Assembly (NCBI GenBank): GCA_013043705.1
Contig: JABDNS010000086.1
Coordinates: 1 to 48,627 of the forward strand
Length of the DNA stretch: 48,627 nt
Origin: Pseudomonadales bacterium
GTDB lineage: Bacteria; Pseudomonadota; Gammaproteobacteria; Pseudomonadales; UBA7434
Direction of reading: 5' to 3'
Each line of letters begins with the position of its first letter. Position 1 is the stretch's first letter. The notes beneath the pieces were generated by a model. It saw nothing but the letters and a program-made list of their open reading frames with translations, made no database searches and was not told where the DNA came from. The translations under genes were made by a program, and so were the position numbers. Shown in pieces: positions 8,349-18,486 of the stretch.

Positions 8349-10366
8349 TGGGCAGCAAACAAAGTTTCGAGATCGTGTTCTGAGAGCCAGTTAATTAGCT
8401 CCCGCTGGTGCTGAGCTAGCGCCGCTTCCAGTCGTGCAAGCTCCTGCGGCTGCACATCTTCATCCCCGCGCAGCAGCGATTCCAGCTCAACCAGCATGCG
8501 CTTGAGTTTAGGTGTGCCGCCCAGCGAAGCGCTGCCATTGAGCTGGTGAAAATGTTTTAGCTTGTCATCATTGCTGGCCAGCCCGCGTTGTTGAACCTGC
8601 AACGCTTGTTCGAGTTCCTGATGTAAAAGCCCTGTTATTTGGCAGGCCACCTGGCTGTTACCCGAAGCGTGGGAAATTGCACCGGCAATGTCGAATACGG
8701 AATCCATCGCGGCGTTGGCGGCGCCTTCCGCGGGGGAAATATCAAAACGCTGCGCCAGCGTGGCAATATTATTAACGTCAATGGGTTTGGCGAGTATGGC
8801 GTCGAAGCCAAGCTCGCGAAAACGCCGGGTATCTTCCTGCTGCAACAACGCGGTGCATGCGATACAAGGCACCTGCGCAAGCCCGGGTAGCTGGCGTAGT
8901 TGCTTCAACAGTGTCGGCCCATCCATCGGGAACATGGTGATATCGATAAACAGCCACGCATAGCGCCGCTCACGTAATAGCGCCAGGGCATCTTCGCCAT
9001 TTGCCGCGGTATCACAAGCGTGGCCGGCACTCGTTAGCAAGTGTTGCAACAGGCGCCGGTTGGAGCTGTTGTCGTCGACTACCAGCGCGGGCGCAGCGCC
9101 GTGGCTTTTGTCCTCGCTGTCCTCCTTGTGGCGGCTATGAGCCCTAGGCTGTGTTTTGTCATTGCTTTCACTCAATTCAATTTTTCGCCAGTTGCGAGCC
9201 GGCAGCGACAGTGTAAATCGGCTGCCTTTATCAACCTCGCTCTCGATATGCAGCGCCGCACCCATGCGGTCGGCAAGGTCCGCAACAATCGGTAAACCAA
9301 GCCCAAAGCCGAGCCCGGGGGTCTCCGCACCGGGAATACGCAGACTATTTTCTGTGTCGTCACTGTCGTATTTTCGTCGGCGCTTGCGCACCGCGCTGCT
9401 ACCGCTGGCAAGTTCCGCGCGCAAAGTTGCCAGGCGCTGTGGTGCAATACCGATACCGGTATCCTGAACGCTTATATCCAGCTTGGCAGTGTTCTGGCCG
9501 GTTTGATTGAGTTGCGCGGTAAGCGTAATTTGGCCGGCCTTTGTATTGCGAATAGCGTTGACCACGAGGTTGGAAAGCATTTGTCGCAGGCGCACTGGAT
9601 CGGTATCCATTTCAATCCTTTGCACCGCTTCAATCGCAAGGTCCATTCCTAGCCCACGCTCTTGCACGGTTTGTGAGAATGAGCGTGCTACCGAAGATAG
9701 CAAAGTATGCATACGGGTTGGCTTGTATTCGATATTCACTGCGGCGCTGTGACGGTCGGCGAAACTGATCAGGTCATTGACCAGGGTTTGCAGTTGCTGC
9801 GCGTTGTCTGTAATTAGCTGCAGGTATTCCTGTCTTTCAGGTGCAGAGAGATTTTCTTTTTGCAATATACCTGCGAAGCCACTGATGCAATTCAGTGGTG
9901 TGAGTAATTCGTGACTCGCCCGCGCGATCAGGCTGGACTTGATGCGGCTCGACTGAATGGCTTGCTCGCGCGCTAACTCAAGCTCCTGTAACGTAGTGTC
10001 AACTAGTGCAGCGCTTTGCCTTGTACCACTCATCGCTGGTGCATTGCCTTGCCCAGGTTCTGCTACAGGCAAACGCCGCTTGCCGCGCAAGCGTTGGTGA
10101 ATAAACACCAGCAGCGCAGCAACGGCAATCCACCAGAGCAAAATAACAGCACTGGGCCATATGATTTGCGCTAGCGGCTTGTTGTTTGGCGCTGTCTGCA
10201 GGCTCGGCTGGAATAATGGAGCCAGCCATATCGCGGCAATTGCGAATATGGCTATAGCACTGTGCCACAATAGGAGCTTGCCCATAGCCGTGCGCTTGAT
10301 TGCGCTTGCATGCGCTTCGGCCTGGATAGAATTGGGTGTTGGCATGATCGTGCTTCCCGTTGGCAC
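8345..10366 (-). CDS. BarA/GacS-like hybrid sensor histidine kinase (HisKA-HATPase-REC-Hpt)
   Basis: The 673-residue protein has two membrane helices (about residues 31-50 and 70-90) enclosing only about 20 periplasmic residues and no recognisable HAMP domain. Cytoplasmic parts follow in order: HisKA with phospho-acceptor His152 in RASHELLTPLN; an HATPase domain (N270 box LSNLVVNAIRN, G1 QDTGIGIAP, G2 GLGFGLGL); a receiver domain with DD431-432 and phospho-acceptor Asp475 in FIDITMFPMDG; and an Hpt domain with His607 in HFHQLNGSASLGG. The ATP lid holds an unusual Arg/Asp-rich insert (about 323-343). Layout, and position divergent from cysM-relA-mazG, match GacS/BarA of the Gac/Rsm pathway. 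The short sensor part makes this a diverged member. An alternative start is ATG 10345. Confidence 0.85.
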   Translation of the reverse strand: MPTGSTIMPTPNSIQAEAHASAIKRTAMGKLLLWHSAIAIFAIAAIWLAPLFQPSLQTAPNNKPLAQIIWPSAVILLWWIAVAALLVFIHQRLRGKRRLPVAEPGQGNAPAMSGTRQSAALVDTTLQELELAREQAIQSSRIKSSLIARASHELLTPLNCISGFAGILQKENLSAPERQEYLQLITDNAQQLQTLVNDLISFADRHSAAVNIEYKPTRMHTLLSSVARSFSQTVQERGLGMDLAIEAVQRIEMDTDPVRLRQMLSNLVVNAIRNTKAGQITLTAQLNQTGQNTAKLDISVQDTGIGIAPQRLATLRAELASGSSAVRKRRRKYDSDDTENSLRIPGAETPGLGFGLGLPIVADLADRMGAALHIESEVDKGSRFTLSLPARNWRKIELSESNDKTQPRAHSRHKEDSEDKSHGAAPALVVDDNSSNRRLLQHLLTSAGHACDTAANGEDALALLRERRYAWLFIDITMFPMDGPTLLKQLRQLPGLAQVPCIACTALLQQEDTRRFRELGFDAILAKPIDVNNIATLAQRFDISPAEGAANAAMDSVFDIAGAISHASGNSQVACQITGLLHQELEQALQVQQRGLASNDDKLKHFHQLNGSASLGGTPKLKRMLVELESLLRGDEDVQPQELARLEAALAQHQRELINWLSEHDLETLFAAH

Positions 10367-10523
10367 GCTATAAATCAGATGTCAATCGAGCGGTAAAACA
10401 AGCGCCCCCGTGCAGCGCACAGCCCATTATATGTGCGTTGCCTGTACTTATTACAACAGATAAGCGATGTTCGGCGAATGGGTTGCGCGGCCCGCCGACG
10501 GGGGTATTCGCGATGGTTTTCGC

Positions 10524-10529
10524 TATAAT
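10524..10529 (+). promoter_or_regulatory. Candidate -10 element for cysM
   Basis: A perfect TATAAT lies at 10524-10529, 50 bases before the cysM start, in the divergent region between the hybrid kinase and cysM. No good -35 hexamer is visible at 16-18 bases upstream, so an activator may help. Confidence 0.45.
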
Positions 10530-10579
10530 GCCCGTTTAATCCTACCCGCGCTCGCCCGGCGCCATACACGCATGCATAT

Positions 10580-11512
10580 ATGCCAGAGAAACACGTGAAT
10601 CACCCTTCCATACCCGGCATACCGACTATCGACGCCTGCGTTGGCAACACGCCGTTGGTACGGCTGCAGCGAATGGACTGCAATGACAATCAAGTATTGC
10701 TAAAGCTCGAGGGCGATAACCCCGCCGGCTCGGTTAAGGACAGGCCCGCACTCAATATGATTGTGCAGGCTGAAGCACGCGGCGAGATAAAGCCCGGCGA
10801 TACCCTGATCGAGGCCACGTCAGGCAATACCGGAATTGCGTTGGCGATGGCTGCGGCGATTCGGGGTTATCGGATGGTGTTAATCATGCCCAGCCATATG
10901 AGCGATGAACGCAAGTTGGCAATGAGCGCATACGGCGCGCAACTGATCGAAGTGAGTAGTGAGCAGGGCATGGAAGGCGCGCGCGATCTTGCGCTGGCCA
11001 TGCAGGCGCGCGGCGAGGGTCGCGTGCTGGACCAGTTCGCCAACCCGGATAACCCGGATTCACATTACCGCGGAACCGGCCCCGAAATTTGGCGTCAAAC
11101 CGCGGGCAAAATCACCCATTTTGTCAGTTCAATGGGAACCACCGGCACCATTATGGGTGTGTCGCGTTACCTGAAGGAACAAAACGACGCGATTCAAATC
11201 GTCGGATTACAGCCACAGGAAAATTCCAGCATACCCGGGATCCGGCGTTGGCCACAGGCTTACCTGCCAAAAATATACGAAGCGCCGCGGGTCGATCGCA
11301 TTATCGACATCAACCAGGTTGATGCTGAAAATACAATGCGCGAGTTGGCTGCGGGTGAAGGTATTTTTTGCGGCGTATCCTCTGGCGGTGCAGTGTACGG
11401 TGCGCTCCAGTTGGCGCGTGAGCTGCGGCATGCGGTCATCGTGGTTATCATTTGTGATCGCGGTGATCGCTACCTTTCGACCGGTGTTTTCGACCAACCA
11501 GCGGGGCGCTGA
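10580..11512 (+). CDS. cysM: Cysteine synthase B (O-acetylserine sulfhydrylase)
   Basis: CysM is a PLP enzyme making cysteine from O-acetylserine and sulfide (or S-sulfocysteine from thiosulfate). The 310-residue protein has the PLP lysine Lys53 in NPAGSVKDRPA, the substrate loop EATSGNTGIALA, the phosphate-binding GTTGTIMG loop and SSGGAVYGALQLA. The end CDRGDRYLSTGVFDQP resembles CysM rather than CysK. Length agrees with E. coli CysM. It is followed by relA after 23 bases; in pseudomonads rlmD usually sits between them, and it is missing here. Confidence 0.95.
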   Translation: MPEKHVNHPSIPGIPTIDACVGNTPLVRLQRMDCNDNQVLLKLEGDNPAGSVKDRPALNMIVQAEARGEIKPGDTLIEATSGNTGIALAMAAAIRGYRMVLIMPSHMSDERKLAMSAYGAQLIEVSSEQGMEGARDLALAMQARGEGRVLDQFANPDNPDSHYRGTGPEIWRQTAGKITHFVSSMGTTGTIMGVSRYLKEQNDAIQIVGLQPQENSSIPGIRRWPQAYLPKIYEAPRVDRIIDINQVDAENTMRELAAGEGIFCGVSSGGAVYGALQLARELRHAVIVVIICDRGDRYLSTGVFDQPAGR

Positions 11513-11535
11513 GCCCAGGCGAGTTTAGTGTAACC

Positions 11536-13767
11536 ATGGTACAGGTCCGTCAATTACCACAAACCGAGAGCGGCGACTTCGATACGGCGGCATGGATTGC
11601 ACAGCTGCCTGGCTTTGCAAGTGGCGAAGATCGCGCGCGTATCAAGCGCGCATGTGCGCTTGCCGGCGAGCCGCTGCTTGAACAGCACAGCGACGTTAGC
11701 CACCAGCGGCCCGGTTACCTCGAAAGTGGCCTCGAAATGGCGGCCATTCTCAGTGAGCTGCAACTCGACGAAGAATCCCTGATTGCCGCAGTGGTCTACC
11801 CGGTAGTGGCATCCGGTGCATTACCCATTGATACAGTGCGCAGCGAACTTGGCGATGAAGTCGCCAACTTGCTGGCTGGTGTATTGCGTGTCGCAGCGCT
11901 ATCCACGCGAGATAACGAGAACGAGCCAGTGCTGGGCCAGCGCGGCGCACAGGTTGATAACCTGAGAAAAATGCTAGTGGCGCTGGTTGATGATGTTCGC
12001 GTGGGCCTTATCAAACTGGCCGAGCGCACGCAGACGATCCGCGAGCTTAAGCATGCGCCCGCCGATGTGCAGCGCAGGATTGCGCGTGAAGTGGCCGACG
12101 TTTATGCGCCACTGGCGCACCGGTTGGGTATTGGTCATATCAAGTGGGAGCTAGAGGATATTGCATTCCGCTACCTCGAACCCGACGACTATAAAAGTAT
12201 TGCCGCACAGCTCGATGGCAAGCGGCTCGATCGCGACGCGTTTATCCGCGATGTTATTTCGCAGGTAAATACTGCGCTCTCCAGCGCGGGTATTAATGCT
12301 GAAGTGGTGGGCCGCGCCAAGCATATTTACAGCATCTGGAAAAAAATGCGTCGCAAGCGAGTAGCCTTCGATCAGGTGTATGACATTCGCGCGCTACGCA
12401 TTCTGGTTGATGAGGTGCGCGATTGTTACGCTTGCCTGGGCATCGTGCATTCGTTGTGGCGCAACATACCGGGCGAGTTTGACGATTACATCGCCAACCC
12501 CAAGCTGAACGGCTATCGCTCCTTGCACACGGCGGTAGTCGGCCCCGATGGCAAGGTGGTAGAGATCCAGATACGAACCCACGAAATGCATCGCGAGGCA
12601 GAGTTGGGTCTTTGTGCGCATTGGATTTACAAGGGCACCGATGTCGACAAGTCTGCAACCGGCTATGAGCAGAAAATTGAGTGGCTGCGGCAGACGCTGA
12701 AAGCTGGCGAGTCACAGGGCAATATTGGCGACCTGGCCGAAGAGCTAAGCGAAGATTTCGCCAGCGACCGCATCTATGTGTTTACGCCGAAGGGGCACGT
12801 GGTAGACGTGGCAGCCGGTGCGACGCCAGTAGATTTCGCCTATCACATTCACACCGAGGTAGGTCATCGCTGCCGGGGTGCGAAAGTGGATGGCCGTATC
12901 GTGCCGCTGAATACGATACTGCGAAATGGCCAGAAGGTTGAGGTAATTACCGGCAACGAAGTGCGGCCAAACCGCGACTGGCTGCGTCGCGACCTGGGTT
13001 TTCTTACATCTGGGAGGGCGCGCGCCAAGGTTAAAGCGTGGTTTCGCCAACAGGCGCGCGGGCACAACATCGAAGCGGGCAAGATATTGTTGGAGCGCGA
13101 TCTGAAACGTATGGCGCTAACCAGCGTCGACTACCGCATACTGGCCGAGCAACTCGGTTACGATGCGGTTGAAGACTTACACGCCGCGTTAGGTGCGGGT
13201 GACCTTGGCATGGGGCAGGTAATGCGTGTTGCAGAAGCCACCTTTGCACCGGCAGACAAAGCACAGGTTTCGCTGTTTACCACGGTTAAACCATCGCGCA
13301 CACCGCGCGATGGTGTGAGCGTTTCCGGTGTTGGCAATCTGGTTACGCAACAGGCGCAGTGCTGCAAGCCGCTCCCGGGCGACACTATTGTGGGTTATGT
13401 TACGGTTGCTCGCGGCGTTACTATTCATCGCGAAGACTGCGATAAATTCCTGCAAATTAGCGAACAGCAACCCGATCGCGTTATCGATGTCGATTGGCAG
13501 CGCGGTGTGCAGCGCGAATACAGCGAGCGCTATCCCGTCGACGTTACCATCGAGGCCTATGATCGCACTGGTTTGTTGGGCGATATCACGAGCTTGCTGG
13601 CAGCGATGCGCGTTAACCTGGTTAACGTTAATACATATACTAACCGTGATAACAATATTGCCTACATGAAACTCACGCTCGAAATTTTTGATCTTGCCCA
13701 GCTATTAAGAATTACCAACCGTTTGAATACGCTACCCAACGTGATAAACGTGCAGCGCGAAAGGTAG
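11536..13767 (+). CDS. relA: GTP pyrophosphokinase RelA (ppGpp synthetase I)
   Basis: RelA makes (p)ppGpp on ribosomes holding uncharged tRNA, starting the stringent response. The 743-residue protein has a degenerate N-terminal hydrolase domain: where SpoT carries HD and ED metal ligands, this reads LIAAVVYPVVASGALPID, so hydrolysis should be absent. The synthetase domain includes EVVGRAKHIYSIWKKM, YDIRALRILV and the RelA-type acidic ExDD motif EFDD (residues 314-317), where SpoT has RxKD, followed by PKLNGYRSLHT. A TGS domain (about 412-475, RIYVFTPKGHVVDVAAGATP), a Cys-containing zinc-finger region (QQAQCCKPLPGD) and a C-terminal ACT domain follow. It is operonic with cysM and mazG. Confidence 0.97.
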   Translation: MVQVRQLPQTESGDFDTAAWIAQLPGFASGEDRARIKRACALAGEPLLEQHSDVSHQRPGYLESGLEMAAILSELQLDEESLIAAVVYPVVASGALPIDTVRSELGDEVANLLAGVLRVAALSTRDNENEPVLGQRGAQVDNLRKMLVALVDDVRVGLIKLAERTQTIRELKHAPADVQRRIAREVADVYAPLAHRLGIGHIKWELEDIAFRYLEPDDYKSIAAQLDGKRLDRDAFIRDVISQVNTALSSAGINAEVVGRAKHIYSIWKKMRRKRVAFDQVYDIRALRILVDEVRDCYACLGIVHSLWRNIPGEFDDYIANPKLNGYRSLHTAVVGPDGKVVEIQIRTHEMHREAELGLCAHWIYKGTDVDKSATGYEQKIEWLRQTLKAGESQGNIGDLAEELSEDFASDRIYVFTPKGHVVDVAAGATPVDFAYHIHTEVGHRCRGAKVDGRIVPLNTILRNGQKVEVITGNEVRPNRDWLRRDLGFLTSGRARAKVKAWFRQQARGHNIEAGKILLERDLKRMALTSVDYRILAEQLGYDAVEDLHAALGAGDLGMGQVMRVAEATFAPADKAQVSLFTTVKPSRTPRDGVSVSGVGNLVTQQAQCCKPLPGDTIVGYVTVARGVTIHREDCDKFLQISEQQPDRVIDVDWQRGVQREYSERYPVDVTIEAYDRTGLLGDITSLLAAMRVNLVNVNTYTNRDNNIAYMKLTLEIFDLAQLLRITNRLNTLPNVINVQRER

Positions 13768-13795
13768 CCAAACATCGATAGCGGAGTTATAAAAA

Positions 13796-15447
<1,652 letters not shown>

Positions 15448-15477
15448 ACCGCTTTTTATTAGATTGAACGTCTTCAT

Positions 15478-15513
15478 GGGGCTGAAATGGCAGCAAACGT
15501 TGCCATTTGCCCC
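15478..15513 (+). terminator. Hairpin after adk, possible terminator
   Basis: GGGGC (15478) and AAATGGCA (15485) pair with TGCCATTT (15501) and GCCCC (15509), leaving a two-base bulge and an eight-base loop. The stem is strong but is followed by TGCATTTCTCTTT rather than a clean T run, so termination efficiency is uncertain. Confidence 0.5.
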
Positions 15514-16227
15514 TGCATTTCTCTTTCGCGTGCAGTGCTCACTGTGTCATAAACGCGATTTACATCATGTTTTTGTTACGAATTTCGATTAAAAGTTATC
15601 GAAAGCACGTTTTTTATGTCTCATTTGCATAAAAAAGCCAATATATGTCGATTATTGACATCTTATGCGTGTTTTCCGGGTGCAAAGGTTTTTATGCGCA
15701 AAGTGCTGCAATGATCGGCTAGTCGATCCCCTTTTACTTTTAAATTCACTTGTCGCGTTTTTTTGTTAGTGACTGCTAATGTTGCTTTGCTTTTACCTTT
15801 TTTAATTATTTGCCGCATTTTTTGAAAAAATATTTTATTGTTGTGAAAAAATCAAAGCAGCGTACTGCAACTTCGCGCATTAATAGCTTATTAACGAAAA
15901 ACACTATAAAACAAGTATTAAAAACGACTCAAAATAATTTCTATAGCGCGTGATGTTGTCGTTATTAACCTATTTTTTAAAAAATCGCATATAAAAATTC
16001 AATTTTTCACAAAAAAAACCTTGCAAGAAGATGAATTTAGTTTATTTTTTAACTAAGATGCAATTGTCAGTTGTTAAATGTTGAGTTATCTCAATGAGTT
16101 GGTTTTATATTAAAGGCTCAATTCAGTTTGGTGACTTCATTGCGGTATTTAATTTATTGGCGTTTGATCGATCAGCGTTGGATTTGTACCTGTCCAAGCA
16201 ACAATCTGTAATGTGAGGAGACTCAAC
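15514..16227 (+). other. AT-rich non-coding region upstream of the H1-like gene
   Basis: About 700 bases with no credible open frame and clearly lower GC than the rest of the window. It is full of A and T tracts, including a perfect 14-bp palindrome ATTTTTTAAAAAAT at 15972-15985. It could be curved or regulatory DNA for the histone-like gene, or a foreign remnant. No repeat ends, integrase or tRNA were found. Confidence 0.75.
16081..16111 (+). promoter_or_regulatory. Possible promoter and operator for the H1-like gene
   Basis: TTGAGTTATCTCAA (16081-16094) is a perfect 5-bp inverted repeat whose left half resembles a -35 (TTGAGT). TATATT at 16106-16111 could be the -10, with a 19-base spacer. 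The palindrome overlapping the -35 suggests an operator. Evidence is motif only. Confidence 0.25.
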
Positions 16228-16788
16228 ATGGCAATGGTAAAGAGAAAGAAAAAGGCTGCTACTAAGCGTAAAGCCAAGAAAAAGGCAACTACCAAGAAGC
16301 GTAAGGTAGCCAAGAAGAAATCAGCCACAAGGAAAAAGGCGACCAAGAAAAAAGCAGTAAAACGCAAAGCCAAGAAGAAGACTGTTAAGCGCAAGGCTAA
16401 GAAGAGGGTAGCCAAGAAAAAGGCCACCAAACGCAAAGCCAAGAAAAAGACCGTAAAGCGCAAGGCTAAGAAGAAGGTAGCCAAGAAAAAGGCCACCAAA
16501 CGCAAAGCCAAGAAAAAAGCGGTTAAGCGTAAAGCCAAAAAGAAAACTGTAAAGCGTAAGGCCAAGAAGAAGGTAGCCAGGAAAAAGTCCACCAAACGTA
16601 AAGCCAAGAAAAAGGCCACCAAACGTAAAGCCAAGAAAAAGGCTACTAAACGCAAAGCCAAGAAAAAGACGGTTAAGCGTAAGGCCAAGAAGAAGACGGT
16701 TAAGCGTAAGGCCAAGAAGAAGGTAGCCAGGAAGAAGGCCACCAAGCGTAAAGCTAAGCGTAAGCCAGGCCGACCGCGCAAGAAGTAG
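16228..16788 (+). CDS. Histone H1-like, lysine/arginine-repeat DNA-binding protein with AT-hook-like tail
   Basis: The 186-residue product is almost entirely Lys, Arg, Ala, Thr and Val. It contains about 14 copies of KRKAKKK (small variations), linked by ATs and TVs, and ends KRKPGRPRKK. Such proteins resemble the eukaryotic histone H1 tail and bacterial H1-like proteins, which coat DNA electrostatically. The terminal GRPRKK resembles the AT-hook core (RGRP) that enters the minor groove of AT-rich DNA. The start is ATG 16228 with GAGGAG seven bases upstream; GTG 16213 is unlikely. It is a stand-alone gene with a long AT-rich upstream region and a strong terminator. A role in nucleoid structure or regulation is inferred. 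Confidence 0.85.
   Translation: MAMVKRKKKAATKRKAKKKATTKKRKVAKKKSATRKKATKKKAVKRKAKKKTVKRKAKKRVAKKKATKRKAKKKTVKRKAKKKVAKKKATKRKAKKKAVKRKAKKKTVKRKAKKKVARKKSTKRKAKKKATKRKAKKKATKRKAKKKTVKRKAKKKTVKRKAKKKVARKKATKRKAKRKPGRPRKK
16264..16764 (+). repeat. Degenerate in-gene tandem repeat encoding KRKAKKK units
   Basis: Near-identical blocks of the kind AAACGCAAAGCCAAGAAA recur through the H1-like gene with mixed 27- and 42-base spacing. Such DNA can expand or contract by slippage or recombination, so copy number may vary between strains. Confidence 0.7.
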
Positions 16789-16827
16789 CCTTACCAGAAG
16801 TAAAACGAAGTAGAAGTAGTAGAAAGA

Positions 16828-16854
16828 GCCCCTCTAATCGAGGGGCTTTTTTTT
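16828..16854 (+). terminator. Rho-independent terminator of the H1-like gene
   Basis: GCCCCTC (16828-16834) pairs perfectly with GAGGGGC (16840-16846) around a TAATC loop and is followed by eight T residues (16847-16854). This is the clearest intrinsic terminator in the window. Confidence 0.93.
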
Positions 16855-16900
16855 GGCCATGTGTTTATCGGCTGCTAAATTGTTGGTACCTCGGCGGGTG

Positions 16901-17602
16901 CTAGCTGCTGTGATTTTGCAGTGCAGACAGATCCGCTTTGCGGTTCACGTTTATGGCCATTTCCGAATCAGGAAATGGCACTGCCAAAGCACTCATCGAT
17001 AGCAGCCAGTTTTTTACCGAATAGTCGTGCCCGCTATTGTCTTTCCAGTGCTGCATAGTTTTTAGCGCCACGTTAACCTCCAGTAACAAACAAAGCCGCA
17101 TGTGGTCGCGACCCACTAGCGGGTAAGCGGCATTGAACTCATTGTGATGCAGGCTGTGTAGCAGGCGCTCAACAGTATTCAGTGGTAGGCGCGGGTTGTC
17201 GCAGCAACATACAAATAGCCATTCGATCGCGTTTGACCTCGCTTGCAGATTTGATTGTCGAATCACTTCAAGCATGCTAAACAAGCCTGCCAGCGGGCCT
17301 GAAAATTGTGGCAGGGCCGTGTCTTCCACAAGCAAGGGCAGGCTTGGCCCGGTAGTGTTGGCGCGGTACTTTTCGGCCAGTGCGTTATAGGGCTGATGAT
17401 TGCGGTTGCAGCTGATGCTGAGGCTGCCAACTTGTGGTGCAACCCGCCGCGCAACGTGCTCGGCCAGCCCTAGCCCGGCATAATCAAGCAGGCCTTTGTC
17501 GATTCCGCCGAGCCGCGCACCGCGCCCGCCCGCCAGCATTAAGCCCGCAATGCGGCTTTTATTTTGCTGCCTGTGCGCAGGCATTTTCGAAGCGTGTTCC
17601 AT
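16901..17602 (-). CDS. mobA: Molybdenum cofactor guanylyltransferase MobA
   Basis: MobA transfers GMP from GTP to molybdopterin, forming the guanine dinucleotide cofactor of DMSO-reductase-family enzymes. The 233-residue protein has the nucleotidyltransferase signature LMLAGGRGARLGGIDKGLL (about residues 21-39), LPLLVEDTALPQFSGPLAGL, the metal-binding DNPRLP (usually DxPxLP) and a late NVNRKADL resembling the family NxNTPxDL. The Cys-rich WLFVCCCDNP is slightly unusual. ATG 17602 is chosen; ATG 17584 is possible. It is divergent from tsaB and no other molybdenum cofactor gene is nearby. Confidence 0.88.
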   Translation of the reverse strand: MEHASKMPAHRQQNKSRIAGLMLAGGRGARLGGIDKGLLDYAGLGLAEHVARRVAPQVGSLSISCNRNHQPYNALAEKYRANTTGPSLPLLVEDTALPQFSGPLAGLFSMLEVIRQSNLQARSNAIEWLFVCCCDNPRLPLNTVERLLHSLHHNEFNAAYPLVGRDHMRLCLLLEVNVALKTMQHWKDNSGHDYSVKNWLLSMSALAVPFPDSEMAINVNRKADLSALQNHSS

Positions 17603-17746
17603 GGCGCCTGCCCGGTCCGGTGTTGAGGGCGCTAAATACTACCGCCATGCGGCGAGCGATGCGCGTGAGATTAAAAATTTAGTGTACCATCGCGCGCTAC
17701 ATAGACAGTCCAGCGACTTAAAAAATGGCTAACCACGGAACACAAT

Positions 17747-18457
17747 TTGACAATTCTCGCGCTTGAAACCAGTGCCGCACGCTGCCAGGCGGCGCTCTAC
17801 GATGGCAATTCACTGCGCGTAGTTGAGGAGAGCGACGCGCAGCATTCGCGTGTTTTGCTCGCGCTTATACAAACGCTGTTGAAGCAAGAAGACCTGGCTT
17901 TGCAGGCGTTGCAGGCAATCGCGGTTGCCAATGGTCCCGGCTCGTTTACCGGATTACGTATCGGTATCGCTATAGCGCAGGGGCTTGCCTACGCTGCCCG
18001 CTTGCCAGTGGTTCCGGTAGGTACCTTAGCGGCGCTTGCCTATGCCGCTGAGCAGAATTCGCGTGCTGCGCGCGGTGGCTTGCCACTGCGAGTGCTGGCA
18101 ACCATCGACGCGCGCAAAGCCCAGGTTTACAGTGCGTGGTTCCACTGCAACGAAGAATCCGTGCAGATGCTGGGTCAGCAATCGCTGGACGATCCGCAAA
18201 ATATAGCCTGCTACGCTATAGAAGGCGATGAAGCGAATACCGTCCAAAGCTTTGAGCAATTAATTGTGGGTACCGGGCTTCGGTATAAGGAAGCATTGCC
18301 TGGCTGGGCGCAGCAATACTGCAACGAACAAACTAGTGAGTTGGAGCCCGGTGCGGAAGCAGTCGCAGGCCTGGCCGCAAGAGCGCTGCAACGCGGGCAG
18401 GGTATCCCAGCCGCCGAACTGCAACCTTTATATCTACGCAATAAAGTAACCGATTAG
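17747..18457 (+). CDS. tsaB: tRNA threonylcarbamoyladenosine biosynthesis protein TsaB
   Basis: TsaB is the non-catalytic partner of TsaD in making the t6A37 modification of ANN-decoding tRNAs. The 236-residue protein begins ILALETSAARCQAAL, with AVANGPGSFTGLRIGIAIAQGLA (the family GPGSFTGxRxG motif), PVVPVGTLAALA, ATIDARKAQVY and the C-terminal PLYLRNKVTD. These are all standard. The start is TTG 17747; no in-frame ATG is available. uppP follows after 29 bases. Confidence 0.95.
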   Translation: MTILALETSAARCQAALYDGNSLRVVEESDAQHSRVLLALIQTLLKQEDLALQALQAIAVANGPGSFTGLRIGIAIAQGLAYAARLPVVPVGTLAALAYAAEQNSRAARGGLPLRVLATIDARKAQVYSAWFHCNEESVQMLGQQSLDDPQNIACYAIEGDEANTVQSFEQLIVGTGLRYKEALPGWAQQYCNEQTSELEPGAEAVAGLAARALQRGQGIPAAELQPLYLRNKVTD

Positions 18458-18486
18458 CGGGCCAAGCAACCGGAGATACTGGCGAT

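Noticed and set aside
16149-16781. Long minus-strand open frame (210 codons) opposite the H1-like gene, rich in Leu/Phe/Ala
   Set aside because: It is the antisense of Lys/Arg codons in the repeat gene; Lys-rich DNA read backwards gives Leu/Phe. It has no ribosome-binding site, and the plus strand has start signal and terminator.
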